Source: an uncultured Eubacteriales bacterium (lineage in GTDB: Bacteria; Bacillota; Clostridia; Oscillospirales; Butyricicoccaceae). From it: a stretch of 64,000 nucleotides of DNA. Below the pieces are notes generated by a model. That model made no database searches. It was given only the letters and a program-made list of their open reading frames with translations, and was not told the origin of the DNA. Below, one piece after another: positions 34,946 through 42,751 of the stretch. The stretch lies in assembly GCA_910585875.1 (NCBI GenBank), contig CAJUIK010000003.1, positions 4,444 through 68,443 on the forward strand, in the 5' to 3' direction. Numbering within the stretch: position 1 is the stretch's first letter; each line of letters opens with the position of its first letter. A program made the translations under genes and the position numbers.

Positions 34946-35689
34946 ATGATCTCAGTACAAAACGTGACGAAAATTTTTGAAACCAAAGGGGGCCGGGTGG
35001 AGGCCCTGCGCAATGTGTCGCTGGAGGTGGCGGAGGGGGAAATCTGCGGCGTCGTCGGCGCCAGCGGCGCGGGCAAAAGCACCTTGCTGCGCTGCATGGC
35101 GCTGCTGGACCAGCCCACCCGGGGAAAGGTGAGCTTGGACGGCGTCTGCTGCGGCGGGCTGAGCCGGGCCCAGACGCTGGCTCTGCGCCGGCAGATCGGC
35201 GTGGTTTTTCAGGGCTACGGGCTGTTGGCCCAGCGGACGGCGGCGCAAAACGTCGCCCTGCCTTTGGAGCTGGCGAAAACGCCCAAAAAGCAGGCTCTGG
35301 CCCGGGCGGAGCAGCTGCTGGAGGCGGTGGGCCTGGCGGATAAGGCCCAGGCATATCCCAGCCAGCTTTCCGGCGGCCAGCGCCAGCGGGTCGCCATCGC
35401 CCGGGCTCTGGCGGCCAATCCCAAGGCGCTGCTGTGCGACGAGCCCACCAGCGCCCTGGACCCGCTGAGCGCCCAATCGGTTTTGGAGCTGCTGGAGCAG
35501 CTCAACCGGCAGTTCGGCGTGACCATCGTCATCATCACCCATCAGCTTCAGGCGATCCGAGCCCTATGCCGCCGGGCGGCGGTGATCGACCAGGGGGAGT
35601 TCGCGGAGCAGGGGGAGACCGAGCAGCTCTTCACGGCGCCCCGCAGCCCCGTCACCCGCAGGCTGTTGGCGGAGGCGAAACTGGCATGA
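34946..35689 (+). CDS. metN: Methionine ABC importer ATPase MetN (short form)
   Basis: 247 residues from ATG 34946 after AAGGAGGG. Walker A GASGAGKST, Q-loop FQGY, signature LSGGQRQR, Walker B LLCDEPTSALD, H-loop THQ. The protein lacks the roughly 90-residue C-terminal NIL/ACT-like domain that in longer MetN proteins binds methionine and shuts the pump, so allosteric inhibition is probably absent. Methionine specificity is inferred from metI, metQ and the Met T-box. Overlaps metI by ATGA. Confidence 0.9.
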   Translation: MISVQNVTKIFETKGGRVEALRNVSLEVAEGEICGVVGASGAGKSTLLRCMALLDQPTRGKVSLDGVCCGGLSRAQTLALRRQIGVVFQGYGLLAQRTAAQNVALPLELAKTPKKQALARAEQLLEAVGLADKAQAYPSQLSGGQRQRVAIARALAANPKALLCDEPTSALDPLSAQSVLELLEQLNRQFGVTIVIITHQLQAIRALCRRAAVIDQGEFAEQGETEQLFTAPRSPVTRRLLAEAKLA

Positions 35690-36354
35690 GAGAATTCTTC
35701 CAGGAATACGGGACTATGCTGCTTCAGGGCGCTGGGGAAACCCTGTATATGACGGCGGGCGCCCTGTTTTTCTCCTATCTGCTGGGCCTGCCTCTGGGCG
35801 TGCTGATGGCGTTGACGGCGCCGGGCGGCCTGCGCCCCAACCGGGCCCTGAACGGCCTGTTGGAATGGCTGACTGGGCTGACCCGATCCATTCCCTTTGT
35901 CATCCTGATGATCGCCGTTATTCCCCTAACCCGTCTGATAGCGGGAACCAGCATCGGCCCCACGGCGGCCATCGTGCCCCTGGTGATCGGCGCGGCGCCC
36001 TTTGCCGGGCGGATGGTGGAAAGCGCCCTGAAAGAGGCGGACCCCGCCGCGGTGGAATCCGTCCAGGCCATGGGGGCCACAAATTGGCAGATTGTCCGCA
36101 AAGCGCTGTTGCCCGAGGCGGCGCCCGCCCTGCTGCGGGGCTGCTCCATCACCGCCGTGACGCTGACCGGCTATTCCGCCATGGCCGGCATTGTGGGCGG
36201 CCGGGGGCTGGGGGATATCGCCATTCGCTATGGCTATCATCGGTATGAATATGGCGTGATGCTGGCCACCATCCTGCTGCTGGCCTGTATCGTTCAGGCA
36301 ATTCAGTGGACCTTTGATCTCCTGGTCCGGCGGATTGACAAGCGGAACCCATAG
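35686..36354 (+). CDS. metI: Methionine ABC importer permease MetI
   Basis: 222 residues with five membrane helices. MetI features: TLYMTAGALFFSYLLGLPLG, TRSIPFVILMIAVIPLTRLI, coupling loop ESVQAMGATNWQIVRKALLPEA and YSAMAGIVGGRGLGD. Start overlaps the metN stop (ATGA), with GGAGG inside metN. Homodimerises as the membrane channel. Confidence 0.93.
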   Translation: MREFFQEYGTMLLQGAGETLYMTAGALFFSYLLGLPLGVLMALTAPGGLRPNRALNGLLEWLTGLTRSIPFVILMIAVIPLTRLIAGTSIGPTAAIVPLVIGAAPFAGRMVESALKEADPAAVESVQAMGATNWQIVRKALLPEAAPALLRGCSITAVTLTGYSAMAGIVGGRGLGDIAIRYGYHRYEYGVMLATILLLACIVQAIQWTFDLLVRRIDKRNP

Positions 36355-36438
36355 AGAAAGGGCCTTTTTGCGGCGAAAGCGGCAGCAAGAAAATACGATA
36401 AAACAAAAAATAATCTGAGAAAATTGGAGGAAATCAAT

Positions 36439-37278
36439 ATGAAACTGAACTTTTGGAACAAAGCGGCGGCGCTGGCTGCTGCGGCGGCTCTGAGCCTTTG
36501 TCTGGCGGCCTGTTCCCAGCAAGCGGAAGGAGATGCGGAACAAGGGGGAGAAAAGGGGCCTGTAACGCTGAAGGTGGGGGCCAGCCCCTCGCCCCACAGC
36601 CAGCTGCTGGAGCAGGCCAAGCCCATCCTGGCGGAGCAGGGCATTGAGCTGGAGATTGAGCAGTTCACCGATTACATCCTGCCCAACGAAGCCCTGGAGC
36701 AGGGGGAGTTGGACGCCAATTTCTTTCAGCATCAGCCCTATCTGGAGGAATTCAACCAGAAGCATGGGACGAGCCTGGTCTCCCTGGGCGCCGTGCATTT
36801 TGAGGCCATGGGAATCTATGGAGGCAAATGCGAAGAATTGGCCCAGCTGCCCAAAGGCGCCAAGGTGGGCGTTCCCAGCGACGTGACAAACGAGGCCCGA
36901 GCCTTGCAGCTGCTGGCTGACAAGGGCTTGATCGTCCTCAAAGAGGGGGCGGGGCTGGAGGCCACGGCCAAGGACATTGTGGAAAACCCGCAGGAAATTC
37001 AAATTGTGGAGATGGAGGCCGCCAACCTGCCTCGGAGCTTGCCCGACCTGGAAATCGCCGTGATCAACGGCAACTACGCCATCGACGGCCAGGTCGTGGA
37101 TCGGCTGATCGAAAGCGAAAGCGCTCAAAGCCAGGCGGCCCAGACCTTCGCCAACATTCTGGCTGTTCGAGAGGGGGATAACAGGCCCGAGCTGCAAAAG
37201 CTGCTGGAAGCCCTGCAAAGCCAGCAGATTGAGGAGTACATTTCCGAGCAATACAGCACTGTCTTCCCGGCTTTTTAG
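36439..37278 (+). CDS. metQ: Methionine-binding lipoprotein MetQ (NlpA family)
   Basis: 279 residues from ATG 36439 (TTGGAGG upstream). Signal peptide with lipobox LAAC. Body typical of NlpA/MetQ: KVGASPSPHSQLLEQAKPIL, QFTDYILPNEALEQGELDANFFQHQPYLE (outline), and INGNYAIDGQV near the ligand site. Delivers methionine to MetNI. Followed by a terminator. Confidence 0.94.
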   Translation: MKLNFWNKAAALAAAAALSLCLAACSQQAEGDAEQGGEKGPVTLKVGASPSPHSQLLEQAKPILAEQGIELEIEQFTDYILPNEALEQGELDANFFQHQPYLEEFNQKHGTSLVSLGAVHFEAMGIYGGKCEELAQLPKGAKVGVPSDVTNEARALQLLADKGLIVLKEGAGLEATAKDIVENPQEIQIVEMEAANLPRSLPDLEIAVINGNYAIDGQVVDRLIESESAQSQAAQTFANILAVREGDNRPELQKLLEALQSQQIEEYISEQYSTVFPAF

Positions 37279-37290
37279 GGACAGAGGGCA

Positions 37291-37325
37291 AAAAGGCGCC
37301 GCAGCCAAGCCGCGGCGCCCTTTTA
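37291..37325. terminator. Terminator of metNIQ, bidirectional
   Basis: AAAAGGCGCCGC and GCGGCGCCCTTTT arms between convergent genes. Confidence 0.8.
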
Positions 37326-37350
37326 TTATGATTTGGATAGAGGAGCGCGG

Positions 37351-38517
37351 TCAGGGCAGCTCTACTTGGTTCAGGCAGCCGGCGTAATCCGTCCGCTCCG
37401 GGCCGTTGCACTGTTCGCAAAAGACAAAGAGCCGGTCGCCCGGTTTCCAGTCGGGCAGAGTCAGCCGGGCCTCGCCTTCCGGCGCCAGGGGCAGAGCGAC
37501 GTTGCCATAATGAGTCAGGTTCATCCGCTCGTCCAGAATGAGGGCGGAGATTCGCTCGTTGGGGGCGGTTTCCAGGTTGAAAACCGGGGCCCCCTGATAG
37601 GGGATCGCCAGCTCGTTCCCTACCCGCCGGATTTTGCCCAGAGTAAAGCCGTCCCGGCTTTCGTCGTGGAGGGTCAGTTTCCAGGCGGCGTTCTTTCGCT
37701 TGACGCGGGGCGTCGGGGCCAGGGAAGCCGTCCCCCGGGGCGCCGTCCGGTTTTTTCCCCCAGGGCCTGAGACAAACAGCACCCGGCTGGGGTTCAGGCT
37801 CAGCGCCGGCCGGGCAAAGAATTTCATAGTAACAGGGGAGCGCAGCAGACCGCCGAAATGAGTCAGCACAATGGAAACCTCCACAGGGCCGGAGACCTGT
37901 TCAAAGGTCCGGGTCCACCACTCCTGTTCCGCCGTGTAGGTCCGCTTGCGGCGGAATCCATAGTCGTTTCGTTCGGCTTCCTCCGCCGACAGGAAAAATA
38001 CCCGGTCCCCCTGTAAAATATCCGGCGCCGCCGGCAGGGGCGGCAGGCTGGGGTCGTAGGAATCCCGCTTGGCGCGGTAAGGCGGATCGCTTTTGAAGAC
38101 GGCCAGCAGGGCGTCCCGTTCGCCGGAGGACAGACAGGATTTGGCGAAGTTCAGACACCAGCGCCGGGCGTCGCTGTCCCGCCAGACGGAAGAGGGGTCG
38201 GCTTGAGCCCGCCCCGGGTTGGGATGGCGGTCAAAGGACACATAGCCGTCCTGCCGGATCTGGCCGCTGACGGGGTGGTCCCCCAGCAGACAGTCGGACA
38301 GCAGCAAAAGAGGGCGGCCCTGGAAAGGCTGGCCGGCGGCGTCTCGATAGCCTTCTCCAGCGCTCTGCCGAGCCAAGACCCGCCAGAGGACAGGGGGGCG
38401 GCCTGGCCCCTCGGCGGCGCCCAGCCAGATATATTGGTAGCCCCGCAGCCGGCTGTAACCGGCGATGGGACCAGTCCCCAGGGCTATAGCCGGGATTTTG
38501 CAGCGTCTATCAAACAT
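37351..38517 (-). CDS. DUF6273-like protein
   Basis: 388 residues, no signal peptide. The segment SSVWRDSDARRWCLNFAKSC with LSSGERDALLAV and DRVFFLSAEEAERNDYGF resembles the DUF6273 module, common in Clostridia and often surface-linked. The C-terminal third is beta-rich (ALPLAPEGEARLTLPDWKPGDRLFVF, outline) and may be Ig-like. Ribosome site AAGGAGAGGG precedes ATG 38517. Function unknown. Confidence 0.75.
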   Translation of the reverse strand: MFDRRCKIPAIALGTGPIAGYSRLRGYQYIWLGAAEGPGRPPVLWRVLARQSAGEGYRDAAGQPFQGRPLLLLSDCLLGDHPVSGQIRQDGYVSFDRHPNPGRAQADPSSVWRDSDARRWCLNFAKSCLSSGERDALLAVFKSDPPYRAKRDSYDPSLPPLPAAPDILQGDRVFFLSAEEAERNDYGFRRKRTYTAEQEWWTRTFEQVSGPVEVSIVLTHFGGLLRSPVTMKFFARPALSLNPSRVLFVSGPGGKNRTAPRGTASLAPTPRVKRKNAAWKLTLHDESRDGFTLGKIRRVGNELAIPYQGAPVFNLETAPNERISALILDERMNLTHYGNVALPLAPEGEARLTLPDWKPGDRLFVFCEQCNGPERTDYAGCLNQVELP

Positions 38518-38604
38518 GGGGACCCTCTCCTTCTATCAGTTAGAGCAAATTGCTGGAAAACAGCCGCAGGCCTGAAGCGGCGATGACGGCGTAAATCAGC
38601 TTTT

Positions 38605-38889
38605 TCATTTTTCCCCGTCGATACGGTTCACTGCCCGGCCGGCCAGCAGCAAACCCGCGCCAAACCCTAGATACCCTGCGGCCACATATTTCAGCAGGTC
38701 TGCTGTGATGATGCCCGTCAGCGCTCAGACCTACATGGTATACAGCCCGGCGAGGAAAAGAAGCGCTGGCAGGCGCCCGGATGCTCCTGGGTTTGGCAGC
38801 CGACAGTTGATGGTCTTGCGATACCGCCAGGCCAAGGCGGCCAGGCCGCCGAAGCTGACCATGGGAGAAGTCCCTGCCGCGGCGGGCAT
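38605..38889 (-). pseudogene. Possible decayed small membrane-protein gene
   Basis: One reading frame runs 95 codons from ATG 38889 but is broken by TAG and TGA two codons apart near the middle. Both sides are protein-like and hydrophobic (MVSFGGLAALAWRY; ALLFLAGLYTM, then ALTGIITADLLKYVAAGYLG). The gap between the DUF3048 gene and the DUF6273 gene otherwise has no gene, except a 22-codon MKKLIYAVIAASG reading that overlaps its stop. Could equally be chance. Confidence 0.35.
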
Positions 38890-38897
38890 AGCGCCCA

Positions 38898-40010
38898 TTA
38901 TTCAATGATGACGTCAGCGTCGACGGCCACACAGCTGATAAAGCTGTTCCCCGGCGCCAGCTTCAGCGGTTGGCCCGTCTCGTCCAGCAGGCGCAGAGGC
39001 TGGTCGTAGGAACCTCGCTCCCAGGTAATGGGGATCCAACGGCCCTCGCAGCAGTAAAAGCCCTTTCCTTGGCCTATGGAGTCCACTTCCACCAAAGCCA
39101 GTTCGCTGCTCGGCACGTCGGTCAGCGGCATTCGCAATATAATGAGGTTGACGGCGGACAGCTGCTCGTCGTAATAGGCGTCCATATGGGGCTGGCCATA
39201 TTGATAGCGCAGGTATCGGCCGCTTTGCCGGTCGTATTCAAACCAGGGTTTGTGCCGGTTGGAGAACGTCAAGGTCGCTTGATTGGCAAAGGCCCCGTCT
39301 GAGGCGCTGTGATTGGAATCAAAGTTGAAAACCGGCCCTTGGTTTTTCCGGGTCAGATCCTGGTTCAAGCCAGCCAAAGCCTCTTCGATGCGGGGGCCGC
39401 TGGTGACGACGCTGTGCTCCAGGCCGATGGATTTGCGGCGGTAAGGGTCCCGCACATAGAGAGAGCCCTCATAGCCCCCTCGGATGCCGTCCATATCGAT
39501 GAGGTCGCCGCGCTGGCCGATTAGATTGTAAGCGGGCACGCTGCCGCCGAAATGCAGGTAAGCGGCTTCAAAGCCCTGGGCCATATCGATGAAATAAGGC
39601 CGGGCCGAGCGAACGGAACCCAGGGCCTCTAGCCCCGCCGGGTTTTGGAACAAGGCCATGAAGCGGGTGATGCGTCCTTCGGCGATCATTTCAATCAGGA
39701 TATCCGCCTGGGAAATCCCCCACTGGGGCAGGCTGTTGTAGCTGTTGCTCACCATCACCGCCACGGGGATGCGCTCCGCCGTCTGCTCATCTATGCCGTC
39801 CTCCAAACCGGTCAGAGGGTTGATCGGCCCGGCGGGTTCCGGGTCAGGCTCCGGCTCCGGTTGGGGGCTTGAGTCGGTCTGGGGCAGGGGCGGCGGCTGG
39901 AACTGATCTGGCTGGGGGTCTGTCTCGGATTCCGCCGGGCGGGAGCAGCAGCACAAAGGAAGCAGCAGCGCCAGGCAGAGCAACAGGGCGAAACCACGCA
40001 TTCGGCTCAT
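38898..40010 (-). CDS. DUF3048 (YerB-like) lipoprotein
   Basis: 370 residues. Signal peptide with a Cys-rich lipobox (LLPLCCC), a Pro/Gln/Glu/Asp linker to residue 62, then DUF3048: NPLTGL, RIPVAVMVSNSYNSLPQWGISQADILIEM (outline), GSVRSARPYF and the C-terminal WERGSYDQPL and GNSFI. The family is extracytoplasmic with unclear function. GAGGAGGGAG before ATG 40010. Confidence 0.92.
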   Translation of the reverse strand: MSRMRGFALLLCLALLLPLCCCSRPAESETDPQPDQFQPPPLPQTDSSPQPEPEPDPEPAGPINPLTGLEDGIDEQTAERIPVAVMVSNSYNSLPQWGISQADILIEMIAEGRITRFMALFQNPAGLEALGSVRSARPYFIDMAQGFEAAYLHFGGSVPAYNLIGQRGDLIDMDGIRGGYEGSLYVRDPYRRKSIGLEHSVVTSGPRIEEALAGLNQDLTRKNQGPVFNFDSNHSASDGAFANQATLTFSNRHKPWFEYDRQSGRYLRYQYGQPHMDAYYDEQLSAVNLIILRMPLTDVPSSELALVEVDSIGQGKGFYCCEGRWIPITWERGSYDQPLRLLDETGQPLKLAPGNSFISCVAVDADVIIE

Positions 40011-40071
40011 AAAAAATCTCCCTCCTCTTTGGTAATGAGCTTGAAAACCGCTCTTCAGCCTCTCCGGCCGG

Positions 40072-40620
40072 TCATTCCTGCTGGAAGGTGTCGGAAAGCA
40101 GGATTTTCAGGATGTCGTTGTAGATTTTCTCCGCGTCTTTGCGGAAATTCTGCTCCAGCAGGGCGCATTGGCGGCTGTTCATCGCCATCACGTCCAAAGC
40201 CAGCACCGGGGCGTCGCGGTCGTTGATGGCCAAGCGGACTTGGTATGTGCCGTCCGGCCCCTGAACATGGCTGGTTTCCAGAGAGCTGTCCCGGCGGATT
40301 TTGCGGACCACCCGAACGGCGGCGGCCTGGGCCTTGTCTTTGACGCTCATCCGCAGGTCGCCCTCGAAGATTTTGGCGGCTTCCCGGCCCAAGGGGGTGA
40401 TATCGTACAGAGCTTTGCCCTCTTCGTCCTCCATGCGGCGGACATGGCCTGTCTGCAGCAGCTCGGCAAAGGCTTCGGAAAACTCGAAATATCCGAACGC
40501 GTCGTCGATGAGGCAGACGTCCAGCAAATCCGGTTCGCTGATGGGGAAGGGCAGGCAGCTCATGGCGAATAAGATAAAGTATTTGATGTCGTTTTTATCG
40601 CGGAGATAACCCATGCTCAT
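40072..40620 (-). CDS. DUF4364 family protein
   Basis: 182 residues. DUF4364 signature: DKNDIKYFILFAMSCLPFPI, LLDVCLIDDAFGYFEFSEAF, LLQTGHV. Winged-helix-like N-terminus, probably a cytoplasmic regulator of unknown target, typical of Clostridia. GAGGAA before ATG 40620. Lies 61 bases upstream of the DUF3048 gene on the same strand. Confidence 0.9.
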   Translation of the reverse strand: MSMGYLRDKNDIKYFILFAMSCLPFPISEPDLLDVCLIDDAFGYFEFSEAFAELLQTGHVRRMEDEEGKALYDITPLGREAAKIFEGDLRMSVKDKAQAAAVRVVRKIRRDSSLETSHVQGPDGTYQVRLAINDRDAPVLALDVMAMNSRQCALLEQNFRKDAEKIYNDILKILLSDTFQQE

Positions 40621-40902
40621 GGCGGCTTCCTCGTCCCGCCCCCACGGGGCGGAGACGCCTTTCTTCTTTTATTGTATAGGAGAGCCCAGGCGACCGGCCG
40701 GGCGCGCCCGGGCCGCCCCGTCTATGGCTCTGCCCCTTATGGATATTGTACCACAGGCGGGGAATAAATACAAAGGAAAAGGCAAAGGGGAAAAGAACCT
40801 GGGCCGCCGCAGGGCTTGCGGTTTTCTGCGCCGTTTGCTGCACAAAATGGGCCGGAAGGCAATAGAATGGCAATATAAATGGCAATAAGGTGGCGATGTT
40901 CA

Positions 40903-41562
40903 GTGAAGGAACAATTATTGCAGTCAGATTATACCTGGGGGAGGCAGGCAGTGCTGCGCTGCCAGGCCCGGTATCCTCAGCTGGAAGCCGGGGAGCTGCC
41001 CGGTTTTGAGAGGGCTCTTTCCCAATATTACGCCGCGTATGCGCGAGATAAAATCAGCGGCTTGGCCCGGAGCTGGTATCCCGCCGCCTGCGCGGCCTGC
41101 CGCCGGGCGGCGCCTTACGGCGGATTTTCGCCTTTGGAGGCCCAATGCGAATACACAATAATGTATAATCGAGGCGGTTATTACTCGGCGTTTTTTGATA
41201 CATATGTCCGGCAGGAGGGCCGGGACCTGGCTTCTGGCCGGCAAAGCGGCGTGTTCTGGACAGGCGCCGGGCGGATGGTGCCCCTTTCGGCTTTGTTTCG
41301 CTCGGGATACCCTTACCGTCAGGTCATCCTGCGGTGCGTTCAAGAGGAGACCGCTCGCCAGGCGGGCCGGGATCCAGGGGCTTTTTATGTGGATTGGCCT
41401 ATGTTGGTGGGCAAAGGGCTGGACGAGAGGAATTATTATTTGGCCGACGACGGATTGGTGGTTTATTATCCCCGCCGGGCGCTGGGCCCCTCCTCCACCG
41501 GGCTTCCCTCTTTTTTGATCCCCTACGCCGCTTTTGGCAGCGGGCTGAAGCCGGAGCTTTAG
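40903..41562 (+). CDS. DUF3298/RsiV-like domain protein
   Basis: 219 residues from GTG 40903, nine bases after AAGGTGG; an ATG eight codons earlier has no ribosome site. YTIMYNRGGYYSAFFDTYVRQ and the C-terminal YLADDGLVVYYPRRALGP...PSFLIPYAAF match the RsiV/PdaC DUF3298 fold, which in RsiV binds lysozyme. Unlike RsiV it has no membrane helix or signal, so it is a domain-only, probably cytoplasmic protein. The 40621-40902 gap before it shows nothing certain. Confidence 0.82.
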   Translation: MKEQLLQSDYTWGRQAVLRCQARYPQLEAGELPGFERALSQYYAAYARDKISGLARSWYPAACAACRRAAPYGGFSPLEAQCEYTIMYNRGGYYSAFFDTYVRQEGRDLASGRQSGVFWTGAGRMVPLSALFRSGYPYRQVILRCVQEETARQAGRDPGAFYVDWPMLVGKGLDERNYYLADDGLVVYYPRRALGPSSTGLPSFLIPYAAFGSGLKPEL

Positions 41563-41592
41563 GGGCCGACCCTTCCCCCGTTCCCGCGGCGC

Positions 41593-41621
41593 TTGCCGGG
41601 GAGCGGGGGGTGTGGTATAAT
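41593..41621 (+). promoter_or_regulatory. Promoter of the signal-peptidase-like gene
   Basis: TTGCCG (41593-41598), 17-bp spacer, TATAAT (41616-41621). Confidence 0.7.
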
Positions 41622-41671
41622 CTAAAGTTAGACAGTCAGGCCACAATTTTCACACAGGCGGTGCAAAAAAT

Positions 41672-42259
41672 ATGGAAGAAAAAAGAATCGGCAGAAAAAT
41701 CGGCGCGATAGCGGGCTGGGGGATAGCGGTAGCAGTGGGGGCGGCTTTGGCGCTGGCCGCCTACGTCGGCTTTTTCACAAACAGTTTGCTGCCGAGCTTT
41801 TGCGGTTACCAGCTGAGCCCTGTGATCCAGCGGGATATGGGACGGGCCCTGCCGGAAGGCGGCCTGGCGGTGGTGGATCTGCGGTCTGCGCCCGAGCAAA
41901 ACGAAGCGGCGGCCTATCGGGACGAAGAGGGCCGGATGCGCTTCGGCCGGCTCTGCGGCAGGGAAGGGGAGGCGTATCTGATCAAAGCCGACCTGGGGCA
42001 ACAGACAGAACAGCTGTCGCCGGACCGGGTTGCCGGCACAGTGCATCTCTATGTGTCCGGCCTGGGCGGGCTGGCGATTGCGCTGGAAACCTACCGCCTG
42101 ACTGTGGCGGCCACGGCGGCGGTTTACATTTTGGTCCTGCTGGCCGCTCTGTTTACCCGGGGCAAACGCCGCCGGGAGCGCCGCCGCCGGGAGCTGATGG
42201 AGCTTTTTGCCTTTTACGGCGAGAAATACGACATGGAAGAAGCGGATATCGATTATTGA
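41672..42259 (+). CDS. Membrane protein resembling SipW-type signal peptidase, catalytic motif missing
   Basis: 195 residues: N-terminal helix (about 10-32), an extracytoplasmic domain, a second helix (about 140-160) and a basic tail (RGKRRRERRRRE). Layout and segments (GYQLSPVIQRDMGRALPEGG, DLRSA, LSPDRVAGTVHLYVSGLGGLAI) recall SipW-like S26 peptidases. The S-x-M/S-G-S-M catalytic Ser box is replaced by IQRDMG, so it is probably inactive or only superficially similar. Family call is tentative. Confidence 0.5.
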   Translation: MEEKRIGRKIGAIAGWGIAVAVGAALALAAYVGFFTNSLLPSFCGYQLSPVIQRDMGRALPEGGLAVVDLRSAPEQNEAAAYRDEEGRMRFGRLCGREGEAYLIKADLGQQTEQLSPDRVAGTVHLYVSGLGGLAIALETYRLTVAATAAVYILVLLAALFTRGKRRRERRRRELMELFAFYGEKYDMEEADIDY

Positions 42260-42298
42260 GCGTGGCTTTTGGGAAAAGCGTTAAACAAATATTTCAGA

Positions 42299-42328
42299 AA
42301 TAGTCCTGCAATAGGACTATTTTTTTAT
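42299..42328 (+). terminator. Terminator before the SBP array
   Basis: ATAGTCCT and AGGACTAT arms with a five-base loop, then TTTTTTT. Confidence 0.9.
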
Positions 42329-42638
42329 CGCTTTTTTAAGAAGCGCCCAAAAGGATTTTGTCGGCGGAGAAGAAACCTTGTAATTTGGCGGGCTGAAAAC
42401 GCCCGGCGCCGCCCCTGCTCTCCTCTGTCCGCCGGATTTTTTCCTCTGGGCTCGACAAAATTTTATGAATTTTATGCAAAAAAATGATGAAAAAACTATG
42501 AAAAATCCACAAAAAATGTGGGGAAACCCCGAGATAGGGCAAGGCTGCATTGTTGAAAAACAATAGAAAATGGGCGAATAAAGACTGTATAATTGTATGA
42601 AACGCACAATAATTATAAAGCGAAAGGCAAAGTTTTTC

Positions 42639-42667
42639 TTGCAATCAAGCCAAGCGCCTCATATAAT
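42639..42667 (+). promoter_or_regulatory. Promoter of array SBP A1
   Basis: TTGCAA (42639-42644), 17-bp spacer, TATAAT (42662-42667). Confidence 0.8.
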
Positions 42668-42751
42668 TGGAGTCACTTCCTCGGGAATGGCTTTTGATTT
42701 TAACAGCAGTTTCAGGCCGCTGTTGAAAAATATTATGATGAGGTGAGAAAC

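Larger units (their letters stand above)
42260..42751 (+). other. Gap before A1: terminator, AT-rich stretch, A1 promoter
   Basis: Holds the terminator of the preceding gene (42299-42328), an AT-rich stretch and the A1 promoter. The 85-base untranslated leader ends in ATGATGAGGTGA just before the A1 start. Confidence 0.7.

Noticed and set aside
38540..38932. 131-codon minus-strand frame overlapping the DUF3048 gene end
   Set aside because: Frame is low in domain content and overlaps a real gene; a different, interrupted frame is more protein-like and is reported as a possible pseudogene.
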